64,000 bases of DNA from an uncultured Salinisphaerales bacterium (GTDB lineage: Bacteria > Pseudomonadota > Gammaproteobacteria > Nevskiales > CAJXLF01), in NCBI GenBank assembly GCA_913055805.1, contig CAJXLF010000002.1, forward strand, positions 62,001 through 126,000, in the 5' to 3' direction. Under the pieces are notes generated by a model that searched no databases, was not told the DNA's origin, and saw only the letters and a list, made by a program, of their open reading frames with translations. The translations under genes and the position numbers were made by a program. This document shows positions 49,198-58,669 of this stretch, piece after piece. Position 1 is the first letter of the stretch. Each line of letters begins with the position of its first letter.

Positions 49198-50280
49198 ATG
49201 CAAAGCGCACGACTTCTGCCCGCCGAATGGGCGCCGCAGGCTGCTGTCCTGCTTACCTGGCCACATGATGCCGGTGACTGGGGCACACACCTGCCGGAAG
49301 TTGAAGATAACTTCTTCACGCTGGCCCGCACGATTGCGCGTTTCCAACCCCTGCTCATCAATTGCCGGGATCAATTCCTGGCCAACCGGGTTCGGCAACA
49401 ATTACTGGACGATGGTGTAGAAGCTGAAAAGCTGCACATGACTGTCGCCCCCAGCAATGATGTATGGGCACGTGATCACGGCCCGATCACAGTGCTCGAC
49501 AATGGCCAGCCCCGCCTGTTCAACTTTTGCTTCAATGGCTGGGGAGGCAAGTTCGAGGCCGGCCTGGATAACCGCATCAGCGAGCACTTGCATGCACAGG
49601 GCTGCTTCGGCAGCAGCCCGATCGAAACTGTCGACTGGGTGCTTGAAGGTGGGGCCATAGAAACCGACGGTCACGGCGTGATGTTAACCACCACGCATTG
49701 CCTGCCTTTGCCGACCCGTAATCCCGGCAAAAGTCTTGAAGAATTCGAGCAGTTATTTCACAGGATCTTCGGCATACAGACCACGCACTGGCTGAATCAT
49801 GGCCACCTGACTGGCGATGACACCGATGGCCATATAGACACCCTGGCCCGGTTTGCCAGTACGGACAGCATTGTCTATCAAGGCTGCAATGATCCACAGG
49901 ATGAGGATTTCCCGGCGCTTGACGCCATGCGTGAGGAACTCGAGGCCCTGAGGCAGCCAGACGGCAAGCCCTACCGGCTACATGCCCTGCCCCTGCCCGC
50001 GCCCATACACGATGAAGACGGTCAAAGGCTGCCAGCGAGTTATGCGAATTTCCTGATCATCAACGGCGCCGTGCTGTTGCCGGTTTACAACGACCCTGCC
50101 GATACGCAGGCAACCGAAACGCTTCGCCGCTGCTTTCCCGATCGGGAAATCATTTGCGTGGATTGCCGCGCGCTCATCCGGCAGTACGGCAGCCTGCACT
50201 GCGTGACCATGCAGATACCGGCAGGCGTCACAGTCTCGTCACCCGCAAACCCTGCCCTGACGGCCGCGACTCAGGCATAA
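49198..50280 (+). CDS. aguA: Agmatine deiminase
   Basis: A 360-residue penta-propeller enzyme that turns agmatine into N-carbamoylputrescine and ammonia. The family marks are PAEWAPQAAVLLTWPHDAGDWG, NDVWARDHGPITV with the conserved Trp-Ala-Arg-Asp, FNFCFNGWGGKFEAGLDN, WLNHGHLTGDDTDGHIDTLARF, and the catalytic Cys in YGSLHCVTMQIP near residue 330. Eight bases after the small exported gene and 58 before aguB, the next enzyme, so aguA-aguB form the agmatine route to putrescine. Confidence 0.96.
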   Translation: MQSARLLPAEWAPQAAVLLTWPHDAGDWGTHLPEVEDNFFTLARTIARFQPLLINCRDQFLANRVRQQLLDDGVEAEKLHMTVAPSNDVWARDHGPITVLDNGQPRLFNFCFNGWGGKFEAGLDNRISEHLHAQGCFGSSPIETVDWVLEGGAIETDGHGVMLTTTHCLPLPTRNPGKSLEEFEQLFHRIFGIQTTHWLNHGHLTGDDTDGHIDTLARFASTDSIVYQGCNDPQDEDFPALDAMREELEALRQPDGKPYRLHALPLPAPIHDEDGQRLPASYANFLIINGAVLLPVYNDPADTQATETLRRCFPDREIICVDCRALIRQYGSLHCVTMQIPAGVTVSSPANPALTAATQA

Positions 50281-50338
50281 TGCGCCCGTTTCCGCCATGT
50301 CGTGGCGGCCATGCTCCTACCCGCATGTCTGAGATGCC

Positions 50339-51226
50339 ATGAGTCAGCGCCGTTTGAAAGTTGCCCTCCTTCAGCACGCCTGCAGCGACGAGCCTGCTGT
50401 CAATCGCAAGCATATTGAAGCGCTTGTGCGCGAGGCTGCAGGCAACGGCGCGCAACTCATTCTTCTGCAGGAACTGCATAACAGCCGTTACTTCTGTCAG
50501 CACGAAGACAGCCATCTTTTTGATCTGGCCGAACCGATTCCGGGCCCTTCTACAGAATGGCTGGCCGCACTGGCTGGTGAACTCGGCTGCGTCATTGTCG
50601 GCTCCCTGTTCGAGAAGCGGGCGCCCGGCATCTATCACAATACGGCCGTAGTGCTGGACAGTGACGGCAGCCTGGCCGGCCGTTACCGCAAAATGCACAT
50701 TCCCGATGATCCCGGCTATTACGAAAAGTTCTATTTCACACCGGGGGATCTGGGTTTCGAACCCATTGATACTTCAGTGGGACGCCTGGGCGTACTGGTC
50801 TGCTGGGATCAGTGGTTTCCCGAAGGGGCCCGCCTGATGAGCCTGGCCGGCGCCGAATTGCTGCTCTACCCCACCGCCATAGGCTGGGATTCGCGTGATA
50901 CGCAAGATGAGCAACAGCGCCAGCTGCAGGCCTGGCAGTTGAGTCAGCGCGCGCATGCGGTACACAACGGCCTGCCGGTCCTCAGCTGTAATCGTACGGG
51001 ACTGGAGCCTGACCCCAGCGGCGCCAGCCCCGGCGCACATTTCTGGGGCCATAGTTTTGTATGCGGACCCCAGGGCGAACTGCTGGCCGAAGCGGGCGAG
51101 GATGCCGGGATCCTGTATGCCGAAATCAGCCTCGAGCGTGCTGAGCAGGTACGTCGCATCTGGCCTTATCTGCGGGATCGCCGCATTGATGCCTACGCTG
51201 AAATTCTGAAACGCTTCCGTGACTGA
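50339..51226 (+). CDS. aguB: N-carbamoylputrescine amidase
   Basis: A 295-residue nitrilase-superfamily enzyme that splits N-carbamoylputrescine into putrescine, ammonia and carbon dioxide. The catalytic triad segments are LLQELHNSRYF (Glu), RKMHIPDDPGYYEKFYFTPGD (Lys) and VLVCWDQWFPEGARLM (Cys, near residue 155). Completes the route begun by aguA. The stop overlaps the GTG start of mfd by eight bases. Confidence 0.96.
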   Translation: MSQRRLKVALLQHACSDEPAVNRKHIEALVREAAGNGAQLILLQELHNSRYFCQHEDSHLFDLAEPIPGPSTEWLAALAGELGCVIVGSLFEKRAPGIYHNTAVVLDSDGSLAGRYRKMHIPDDPGYYEKFYFTPGDLGFEPIDTSVGRLGVLVCWDQWFPEGARLMSLAGAELLLYPTAIGWDSRDTQDEQQRQLQAWQLSQRAHAVHNGLPVLSCNRTGLEPDPSGASPGAHFWGHSFVCGPQGELLAEAGEDAGILYAEISLERAEQVRRIWPYLRDRRIDAYAEILKRFRD

Positions 51227-54200
51227 CTTCGATCCACTGCACCCGCCGCTACCCGCGGCGGAGTCCTCCGCTATTGTCTGGCCATCTCTCACCGCCGGCG
51301 TCATGCCGCTGGCCATAGCATCGGCGGCAGGCCTGGCCAACCGTCCCTTACTGGTTATCGCCCCGGATGAACACAGCGCCTATCGGCTGGAACAGGAACT
51401 GCAGTTCTTCGTAGACGACAAAGACAGCCTGCCGGTCCTGCATTTCCCCGATTGGGAGACGCTACCCTACGATCTGCTGTCCCCGCACCAGGATATAATC
51501 TCCTCGCGCCTGGCCATGCTTTACCACTTGCCCAGACTGGCACGGGGTATTGTGGTCGTGGCGGCGGATACATTGCTGCAGCGGCTGCCACCGACCCACT
51601 ATGTCAATGCGCATACCTTCCTGCTGAAAGCGGGCGACCGCCTTGACCCCCAGATGCTGCGCAATCAACTGGAGGCCTCGGGTTACAGTCATGTCAGTGA
51701 GGTTCACAGCCATGGCGAGTTCGCGCAGCGAGGCGGCTTGCTCGACCTGTTCCCCATGGGCAGTGACCAGGCCTACCGCATTGAGCTGTTCGATAACGAA
51801 ATCGAATCCCTGCGCTTTATCGACACGGAAAGCCAGCGCTCGGTCGAAAAAATCACCGAAATCCGCATCCTGCCCGCGCGCGAGTTCCCGCTGGACAAGA
51901 CCGGCATCGAGAGTTTTCGCGCCCGTTACCGTGCTCGCTTCACCGGCGACCTGAGCCGCCACCGTATCTACCAGGATGTGAGTCACGGCCTGGCCCCACC
52001 CGGCATCGAAGCCTTTCTGCCGCTTTTTTATGAGGATACCAACAGCCTTTTTGACTACCTGCCTGACAACAGCATCATGGTGGAAGCCGGTGACATCCAC
52101 TCTGCGCTGAAGGTGGCTGATGATCAGATCCGGCACCGCCATGAGCAGTACGGAAGTGATATCGAACGTCCCATTCTGACGCCGGAGGAAGCCTTTCTGC
52201 CCCTGCAGGAAATCGAGCAGATACTGGTCTCCCGGCGCGATATCCAGATACCGGCCGGGCTGGATGATGCTGCAGAGCAACTGCCCTCGGATCTGTCAGT
52301 GGACCAGCTGACCACTCAATTGAAGACGTTCCTGGATACTTATCAAGGGCGGGTCCTGCTCACGGCGGATTCGGCGGGCCGGCGTGAACTGCTCCTTGAA
52401 CGCCTGCGGCCAGCCGGCCTGCGGCCCGGAATATTCGATCACTGGACCGACTTTCTCAGCGCCGATGTGGCCCTGGGCATCTGCATCGCCCCCCTGGAAA
52501 AAGCCCTCGTGCTGAGCGCGCCCGCATTGGCGGTCCTGCCGGAAGCCCGCCTGCTGGGCGCGCGCGCGCCGGCGCAGCGCAAACGCCGCGCAACCCGTGA
52601 CGCTGCGGCGGTGCTGCGCGACCTGACCGATCTCACCATTGGCGCTCCGATTGTGCACCAGGATCATGGCATTGGCCGCTATACCGGTCTTCAGCATCTC
52701 AGTATTCACGGTCAGCAAACCGAGTTTCTGACTCTGGAATACGGCGACGGCGCCAAACTCTATGTCCCGGTCTCCTCACTGCATCTGGTACACCGTTATA
52801 CCGGTGCCGAGGGCGATGCTGTGCCCCTGCACCGGCTGGGGTCTGACCAATGGGAAAAAGCCCGCAAGCGCGCAGCCAAACGGGCCCGCGATGCCGCCGC
52901 CGAACTCCTGGAAATCCAGGCGCGCCGCGCCGCCCATGCGGGCCAGGCCATGCCGGTACCGGCCGAAGATTACCAGCGATTCTGTGATCAGTTTCCCTTC
53001 GAAGAAACACCGGATCAGGCCCAGGCCATTGAGCAGGTCATTGCGGACCTCTCCGAGCCAACGCCAGCCGATCGCGTGGTCTGCGGCGACGTGGGTTTCG
53101 GCAAGACTGAAGTGGCCATGCGGGCTGCGTTCGTCGCTGCGCAGAATGGCCGCCAGGTGGCCGTACTTGTTCCCACCACGCTGCTGGCGCAGCAGCACTA
53201 TCAGAATTTTGCCGACCGTTTTGCCGACTGGCCGGTACGTGTGGGGTCTTTATCACGCCTGGGAGGCGCCAAGGCCCAGCAACAGACGCTGGATGACATC
53301 GCCAGCGGCAAGCTGGACATTGTCATCGGCACGCATCGCCTTCTGCAGCAGGACATTCGCTTCAAGGATCTCGGACTGGTCATTGTTGATGAGGAGCATC
53401 GTTTCGGTGTACGCCACAAGGAGCAACTGAAAAAACTGCGCGCCAATGTCGATCTGCTGACGCTCACCGCCACTCCCATACCCCGCACGCTAAACATGAG
53501 CCTGTCGGGATTGCGCGATCTGTCCATCATAGCCACCCCTCCAGTGGAACGCCTTGCCATCCAGACTCAGGTGGTTGAATGGAACGGCACCCTGGTACGT
53601 GAAGCGTGTTTGCGTGAAATCAAACGTGGCGGCCAGGTCTACTTCCTGCACAACCGGGTCGAGGACATCGAACGTATCGCCCGGGAACTGGGTGAACTGG
53701 TGCCGGAAGCGTCAGTCCGCATTGCGCACGGCCAGATGCGCGAACGGGAACTGGAACATGTGATGCTGGATTTCTATCACCAGCGTTTCAATATCCTGGT
53801 TTGCACCACCATTGTGGAAAGCGGTATCGATGTACCCAGCGCCAATACCATTCTCATCAACCGCGCCGACCGTCTGGGTCTGGCCCAGCTGCACCAGTTG
53901 CGTGGCCGCGTGGGCCGCTCCCATCACCGCGCCTATGCCTACCTGATCGTGCCGGACCGCAAGGCCCTCACCAAGGACGCCCGACAGAGACTGGAAGCCA
54001 TCGAATCTCTGGGCGAGCTGGGGGCCGGTTTCATGCTGGCCACACAGGACATGGAAATCCGCGGCGCCGGCGAATTGCTGGGTGAAGAGCAGAGTGGCCA
54101 GATTGAAGCCGTGGGTATCACGTTGTACACGCAACTGCTGGCAAGGGCCAAACGCGCCGTGGCCAGCGGGGAGTTGCCGGACGATGACCTCACAGATGAC

Positions 54201-54638
54201 TCCGGCTGCGAGGTGGACCTGGGCCTGACCGCGCTGTTGCCCGAAGCCTATGTGCCGGATATTCACAGCCGTCTGGTGCTCTACAAGCGGATCAGCAGCG
54301 CCGAAGATGAAGAGGCCCTGCGCGACCTGCAGGTGGAGCTGATTGATCGTTTCGGCCTGTTACCGGCCGAAACAGAGCAACTCTTCAACCTTACCCGCTT
54401 ACGCCTCAGGGCACAGCCGCTTGGCATACGCAAGCTGGAGGCCGGAGACAGCGGCGGACGCCTGATCTTCACTTCCCGCCCGAATATCGACCCGGCCAGT
54501 CTGATCAAGCTGATTCAGGGCGAGCCGGCCGTCTACAAGCTGGCGGGGACCGAAAAACTGCACTTCAACACCCCGTTGGGCGAAACGGAACAACGTTACC
54601 GTTTCGTCGAGACGCTACTGCAGAAACTTGCCGCCTGA
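51219..54638 (+). CDS. mfd: Transcription-repair coupling factor Mfd
   Basis: A 1139-residue DNA translocase that removes stalled RNA polymerase and recruits UvrA. Start GTG 51219 within aguB. Features: UvrB-like domains (about 1-350), RNA-polymerase-interacting domain near 470-545, RecG-like motor with CGDVGFGKTEVAMRAAFVAAQ and VIVDEEHRFGVRHKEQLKKLRANVDLLTLTATPIPRTLNMSL, TRG motif RADRLGLAQLHQLRGRVGRSHHRAYAYL, and C-terminal D7 domain (about 990-1139). Length is normal. Confidence 0.98.
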   Translation: MTDFDPLHPPLPAAESSAIVWPSLTAGVMPLAIASAAGLANRPLLVIAPDEHSAYRLEQELQFFVDDKDSLPVLHFPDWETLPYDLLSPHQDIISSRLAMLYHLPRLARGIVVVAADTLLQRLPPTHYVNAHTFLLKAGDRLDPQMLRNQLEASGYSHVSEVHSHGEFAQRGGLLDLFPMGSDQAYRIELFDNEIESLRFIDTESQRSVEKITEIRILPAREFPLDKTGIESFRARYRARFTGDLSRHRIYQDVSHGLAPPGIEAFLPLFYEDTNSLFDYLPDNSIMVEAGDIHSALKVADDQIRHRHEQYGSDIERPILTPEEAFLPLQEIEQILVSRRDIQIPAGLDDAAEQLPSDLSVDQLTTQLKTFLDTYQGRVLLTADSAGRRELLLERLRPAGLRPGIFDHWTDFLSADVALGICIAPLEKALVLSAPALAVLPEARLLGARAPAQRKRRATRDAAAVLRDLTDLTIGAPIVHQDHGIGRYTGLQHLSIHGQQTEFLTLEYGDGAKLYVPVSSLHLVHRYTGAEGDAVPLHRLGSDQWEKARKRAAKRARDAAAELLEIQARRAAHAGQAMPVPAEDYQRFCDQFPFEETPDQAQAIEQVIADLSEPTPADRVVCGDVGFGKTEVAMRAAFVAAQNGRQVAVLVPTTLLAQQHYQNFADRFADWPVRVGSLSRLGGAKAQQQTLDDIASGKLDIVIGTHRLLQQDIRFKDLGLVIVDEEHRFGVRHKEQLKKLRANVDLLTLTATPIPRTLNMSLSGLRDLSIIATPPVERLAIQTQVVEWNGTLVREACLREIKRGGQVYFLHNRVEDIERIARELGELVPEASVRIAHGQMRERELEHVMLDFYHQRFNILVCTTIVESGIDVPSANTILINRADRLGLAQLHQLRGRVGRSHHRAYAYLIVPDRKALTKDARQRLEAIESLGELGAGFMLATQDMEIRGAGELLGEEQSGQIEAVGITLYTQLLARAKRAVASGELPDDDLTDDSGCEVDLGLTALLPEAYVPDIHSRLVLYKRISSAEDEEALRDLQVELIDRFGLLPAETEQLFNLTRLRLRAQPLGIRKLEAGDSGGRLIFTSRPNIDPASLIKLIQGEPAVYKLAGTEKLHFNTPLGETEQRYRFVETLLQKLAA

Positions 54639-54645
54639 GTAATAT

Positions 54646-55410
54646 CTACTGCGCAGGCAGAAGCGCCTGCAGCAAGCGGTGGACGCGCCCCATGCCCTCA
54701 GCCAGTGACTCTTCGATCTGGTCGTGAATACCACCATCGGCCAGACCAGCTGCCCAATTGACCACAACTGCACAACAGGCATATTCCAGCCCGGCCTCCC
54801 GCGCCAGTGCCGTTTCCGGCATGCCGGTCATACCGACCAGATCGACGCCGTCTCTCTGCATGCGCCGGATTTCAGCCTCGGTTTCCAGCCGTGGGCCCTG
54901 GGTCGCTCCATAGACGCCCTCTTCAACAGCTTCCAGACCCGCCTGCGCTGCCACCCGAATGCATTCGTGGCGCAGCATCTCACTGTATGGCTGACCAAAT
55001 TCGATATGCTCGACGCCGCTGCCGGAACCGTCATGAAAACTGTGCGCCCGGCCCCAGGTATAGTCGATGAGCTGGTCGGGAAAGGCGATCACCCCCGGAC
55101 GCATATCGCGGCGGATACCGCCTACTGCAGCCACGGCCAGTACCTGCCGCACACCTGCCTCGCGCAAGGCATGGATATTGGCGCGATAATTGATGGCATG
55201 CGGCGGTATGTGATGCCCATCGCCGTGGCGGGCCAGAAACACCAGCCCCCGGCCATTGAAACGTCCGATTTTAAGCGCGGCCGAGGGTGCGCCATAAGGC
55301 GTCTCAATGCGCCGCTCCTCAAGCAATTCGAATTCCGCCAGCTGATTGAGGCCGGTGCCGCCAATCACAGCGAATTCAGGCTGACTGCTATCGCTCATCA
55401 AGCTCATCAA
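54646..55410 (-). CDS. S-methyl-5'-thioinosine phosphorylase-like MTAP/PNP family enzyme
   Basis: A 254-residue MTAP/PNP-family phosphorylase: FAVIGGTGLNQLAEFELLEERRIETPYGAPSAALK, LARHGDGHHIPPHAINYRANIHALREAGV, AVGGIRRDMRPGVIAFPDQLIDYTWGRAHSFHDG, and GATQGPRLETEAEIRRM. The base-recognition segment is CAVVVNWAAGL, with Asn where MTA phosphorylases have Asp residues (TDYDCW-like), so a 6-oxopurine such as methylthioinosine is the more likely substrate; this follows the pseudomonad MTIP enzyme. Overlaps hpt by four bases, forming a salvage pair. Substrate is an inference. Confidence 0.82.
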   Translation of the reverse strand: MMSLMSDSSQPEFAVIGGTGLNQLAEFELLEERRIETPYGAPSAALKIGRFNGRGLVFLARHGDGHHIPPHAINYRANIHALREAGVRQVLAVAAVGGIRRDMRPGVIAFPDQLIDYTWGRAHSFHDGSGSGVEHIEFGQPYSEMLRHECIRVAAQAGLEAVEEGVYGATQGPRLETEAEIRRMQRDGVDLVGMTGMPETALAREAGLEYACCAVVVNWAAGLADGGIHDQIEESLAEGMGRVHRLLQALLPAQ

Positions 55411-55961
55411 GCGCCCTTGACTGCATAAATAGCGGGAAACTGCCGCAGATAACCCTTGTAGTCCATACCGCAGCCAAACAGATAACGGTCTTCTGCTTCC
55501 AGGCCGATAAAATCCACCTCGACATTGGGATTACCCCGGTCATGCAGCTTCCTGACCAGAGCGACAGTAATCAGCTCTGCCGGCTCCTGGGCATGCAAGG
55601 CCCGCTGCACCGCCGCCAATGTATGGCCCTCGTCGAGAATGTCGTCGATGACCACCACCACCCGGCCGGCCAGATCAATACTGGGCATCACCTTCCAGAC
55701 CAGTTCGCCGCCATGGATATCACCGCGGTAGCGGCTGGCTTGCAGATAATCCATCTGAAAGGGAAATTCCAGGCGCCGCAGAATCTCTGATGCCGCGAAC
55801 AGTCCCCCCATCATCACCGGCATGATGACCGGGTTGCTGTTACGTATGCGCCGCGTCAGCTGCTCCGCGATGCGGTCATAGGCCGCACTGACAGCCGCGG
55901 CGTCATGAATAACGTCGGCCTCGGCCAGCACACGACTGCATTCCTCATGCAATACGCTCAT
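55407..55961 (-). CDS. hpt: Hypoxanthine-guanine phosphoribosyltransferase
   Basis: A 184-residue PRTase that makes IMP (or GMP) from hypoxanthine (or guanine) and PRPP. The PRPP loop is VVVVIDDILDEGHTLAAVQ near residue 105; NSNPVIMPVMMGGLFAASEI and VDFIGLEAEDRYLFGCGMDYKGYLRQFPAIYAV are also typical of the type I enzyme. It precedes the mtnP-like gene with a four-base overlap; together they could convert methylthioinosine to IMP. Confidence 0.95.
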   Translation of the reverse strand: MSVLHEECSRVLAEADVIHDAAAVSAAYDRIAEQLTRRIRNSNPVIMPVMMGGLFAASEILRRLEFPFQMDYLQASRYRGDIHGGELVWKVMPSIDLAGRVVVVIDDILDEGHTLAAVQRALHAQEPAELITVALVRKLHDRGNPNVEVDFIGLEAEDRYLFGCGMDYKGYLRQFPAIYAVKGA

Positions 55962-55992
55962 TCGATTCCTCAGAAAGGGTTGAAGTCAATAA

Positions 55993-57099
55993 TCAGGACT
56001 GCTGAACGGTCACCGGTTCTGGAACATGCAGGGTTGTGGTCGGGAACGCCATTTCCGCACCATGCTGCTCCACAATGTCGTGAACCTTCAGCAGGATATC
56101 CTGTTTAACCTGATGGTATTTCTCCCATTCGCAGGTGACCGTCATGCAATAGACGAAGAAATCCAGGGAATGCGCGCCGAATTCGTTGAAATAAACCAGC
56201 ACAATCTGGTTCTGGTCAATTTCCTCATGCGCCTTGATCATGCTGCGTATGTCATTCATGATCGGCAAAACCCTGCTGACGTCGTCATATCGCAGCCCCA
56301 TGGTTTCGTTGATGCGCCGGTGCGTCATACGCGAGGGGTTTTCGACCACGATATTGGTAAACACGGCATTGGGCACATACATCGGCCGCTTGTCAAAACG
56401 CCGTATCACGGTGCGGCGCCAACCGATATGTTCAACCGTGCCTTCGATATCCTTCTCGGGGGAACGAATCCAGTCCCCGCGAGCGAATGGCCGGTCCAGA
56501 TAGACAGTCAGGCCGCCAAAGACATTGGCCAGCAGATCCTTGGCCGCGAGGCCAACGGCCAGACCACCCACACCGCCAAACGCCAGCACACCGGAAATAC
56601 TGAAACCCAGACTTTGCAGAATCACCAGGGCGCCGGTGATAAAGATACTCAGGCGCAACAGCTTGGCAATTGCATCGACCGTGGTGTGATCGACTTCCTT
56701 GCCCCGGCGCAGGTTTTCGGCAACGATGTTCTTGCTGACCTCGTTGACCAGACGCAGTAAAAACCACACGATCAGGGCAATAACGCCCACGGTGCGGACC
56801 GGTGCGATCAACTGACCCAGCAGAGACTCAATATCGCCGGTAGCTGCCACTTCTGCCGCGAAGAGAATACCCAGCAGCCAGGTAAAGGCCCGTAACGGCG
56901 GGCTGATGGCCATGAACAGCGCGTCGTCCCAGACATTATGCGTTGCCTTGACCCGGCCCTGCAGGAACACCAGGAAATATTTCAGTACGAAATTGATGGT
57001 GACCACGGCCACCACCACCAGGAAAACCTCCAGCATCCAGTCCCAGCGCGCATGCGCTTCCTGAAACCAGGCCAGGGTTGTTTTAAACCATTCGCTCAT
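55993..57099 (-). CDS. MscS-family mechanosensitive channel
   Basis: A 368-residue channel. Hydrophobic helices lie at about 20-45, 65-90, 100-120, 155-175 and the pore-lining helix (VLAFGGVGGLAVGLAAKDLLANVFGGLTVYLDRPFARGDWI, near 180-215). The beta domain follows, with GTVEHIGWRRTVIRRFDKRPMYVPNAVFTNIVVENPSRMTHRR, and the alpha/beta C-terminal domain after it. It is expected to open under membrane tension; whether it resembles MscS, MscK or a YnaI type is not resolved. It lies between hpt and nagZ, with no overlap. Confidence 0.92.
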   Translation of the reverse strand: MSEWFKTTLAWFQEAHARWDWMLEVFLVVVAVVTINFVLKYFLVFLQGRVKATHNVWDDALFMAISPPLRAFTWLLGILFAAEVAATGDIESLLGQLIAPVRTVGVIALIVWFLLRLVNEVSKNIVAENLRRGKEVDHTTVDAIAKLLRLSIFITGALVILQSLGFSISGVLAFGGVGGLAVGLAAKDLLANVFGGLTVYLDRPFARGDWIRSPEKDIEGTVEHIGWRRTVIRRFDKRPMYVPNAVFTNIVVENPSRMTHRRINETMGLRYDDVSRVLPIMNDIRSMIKAHEEIDQNQIVLVYFNEFGAHSLDFFVYCMTVTCEWEKYHQVKQDILLKVHDIVEQHGAEMAFPTTTLHVPEPVTVQQS

Positions 57100-57133
57100 A
57101 GGTCAGGTCCGTTTAATCAATTCTCGGTCCGCC

Positions 57134-58162
57134 TCATGCGACCGTCAGACTGGCCAGTAGTGACTGGGCCGCCTGATAGCGGGAAAAATCCTGCGGCGTT
57201 TCCAGAGCCCTTGCTTTCAGGGCCATCAACCGCCGGCTCGCTTCCGGGGACGGCTGCCAGTCAAGTCCATCCAGTATTTCCACTACGCCTGCACGATTAT
57301 TGCAGACAGGTAGCATATCGCAGCCGGCATCCAAAGCCATTTCCGCACGTTCCAGATATCCCCCCATGCAGGCGGCCCCGCCCATGCTCAGGTCATCGCA
57401 AAACACGGCGCCATCGAAACCGTATTCGCCCCGCAGGCAATCCTGTATCCAGTAATGCGAGAGACTGGCCGGCAAATCATCGACAGCCGGATAACGGATA
57501 TGCGCCATCATCACGGAAGGCAGCCCCGCCTGCATCATCTGCAGAAAGGGCTCTATGTCCTCATCTTCAATTTCATCCATGCTGCGCTCGTCAACCGGCA
57601 GCTCGACGTGCGAATCCGGTGCTACATGGCCATGCCCCGGAAAATGCTTGCCGGTGGCCGCCATGCCGGCATCGCGCAGGCCGGCCATCAGGGACACTGC
57701 CAGGCTGGCAATGATGTCAGGATCCCGGTGAAAAGCCCGGTCGCCGATCACTTCGCTGACGCCGGTATCAATATCCAGCACTGGGGCAAACGGCAGATCG
57801 ATGTCAGCCTCACGCAGCTCCGCCGCCATGAGCCAGCCACAGGCCTGGGCCAGCGCGCGGCCACGGGCCGGGTTCTGCTCATAAGCCTCGCCCAGTGCGC
57901 GCATCGGCGGGATACGGGTAAAACCCTCCCGAAAACGCTGCACACGGCCACCTTCATAATCGGCGGCGATCAGGATATCCGGCCTTTCCTTTCTTATTTC
58001 AATAACTAATTCAGTTAGTTGTTTCTTATTTTTAAAGTTTCTTGTGAATAGAATAAAGCCGCCAATCAAAGGATGGCCCAGCAGCTCGCGGTCTTCCCCG
58101 GTCAGCGTCAGTCCCTCGATATCCATCATCAAGGGACCCAGCACCTGCACATCCTTACTCAC
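57134..58162 (-). CDS. nagZ: beta-N-acetylglucosaminidase NagZ
   Basis: A 342-residue GH3 enzyme of the cytoplasm that removes GlcNAc from anhydromuropeptides in peptidoglycan recycling. Marks are LGPLMMDIEGLTLTGEDRELLGHPLIGGFILFTRNF, DYEGGRVQRFREGFTRIPPM, TGKHFPGHGHVAPDSHVELPVDERS (the histidine-bearing loop) and GAVFCDDLSMGGA (nucleophile Asp). GTG start at 58162. A short AT-rich patch at about 57985-58045 codes residues 40-60. Follows the L,D-transpeptidase-like gene after 14 bases. Confidence 0.96.
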   Translation of the reverse strand: MSKDVQVLGPLMMDIEGLTLTGEDRELLGHPLIGGFILFTRNFKNKKQLTELVIEIRKERPDILIAADYEGGRVQRFREGFTRIPPMRALGEAYEQNPARGRALAQACGWLMAAELREADIDLPFAPVLDIDTGVSEVIGDRAFHRDPDIIASLAVSLMAGLRDAGMAATGKHFPGHGHVAPDSHVELPVDERSMDEIEDEDIEPFLQMMQAGLPSVMMAHIRYPAVDDLPASLSHYWIQDCLRGEYGFDGAVFCDDLSMGGAACMGGYLERAEMALDAGCDMLPVCNNRAGVVEILDGLDWQPSPEASRRLMALKARALETPQDFSRYQAAQSLLASLTVA

Positions 58163-58176
58163 GCCTGCTCCTCTAT

Positions 58177-58668
58177 TTATTCGTGTATCAAAACTGTCGT
58201 GCCGGACTGAACACGCTCAAACAAATCGATAATCTCGTCATTGCGCATGCGTATACAGCCTATTGATGCGGGCCGCCCCATCGGCTCGCTGTCCGGCGTG
58301 CCGTGGATGTAGATATAGCGTCGCTGGGAATCGACCTGTCCATAGCGATTCTTGCCGGGTTCGCAACCACCCAGCCACAGGATTCGGCTCAATATCCAGT
58401 CGCGATCAGGGTACTCCGCGGCCAGCTGCGGGCTATAGATCTCACCCGTCGGACGCCGTCCCCGGAAAACCGCTCCGCACGCGGCGCCCGCGCCGATCCT
58501 GGCGCGGATACGATGATGTCCGCGCGGAGTGCAGTGACTGCCCTCCTGCTCACCCGCACCGTATCTGGAGGTGGAAACCGAATATTCGTAACACTGGCCA
58601 TCGCCCGCCCGGAACACCAGGCGCTGGGCCGCCAGGTCAACGTCGATATGACCTTTATCCTCACTCAT
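58177..58668 (-). CDS. L,D-transpeptidase-like (YkuD) protein
   Basis: A 163-residue protein with the YkuD catalytic motif: YIYIHGTPDSEPMGRPASIGCIRMRNDEIIDLFERV, giving His near residue 125 and Cys near residue 142 in the conserved HGT...S-x-GC-x-R order. The N-terminal part (about 1-100) is a beta-rich YkuD core. The start is ATG 58668 (MSEDKGHID), and there is no obvious signal peptide, which is odd for an enzyme that usually works on the cell wall; so it may be cytoplasmic or exported by another route. Follows rlmD after one base. Confidence 0.82.
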   Translation of the reverse strand: MSEDKGHIDVDLAAQRLVFRAGDGQCYEYSVSTSRYGAGEQEGSHCTPRGHHRIRARIGAGAACGAVFRGRRPTGEIYSPQLAAEYPDRDWILSRILWLGGCEPGKNRYGQVDSQRRYIYIHGTPDSEPMGRPASIGCIRMRNDEIIDLFERVQSGTTVLIHE

Positions 58669-58669
58669 C

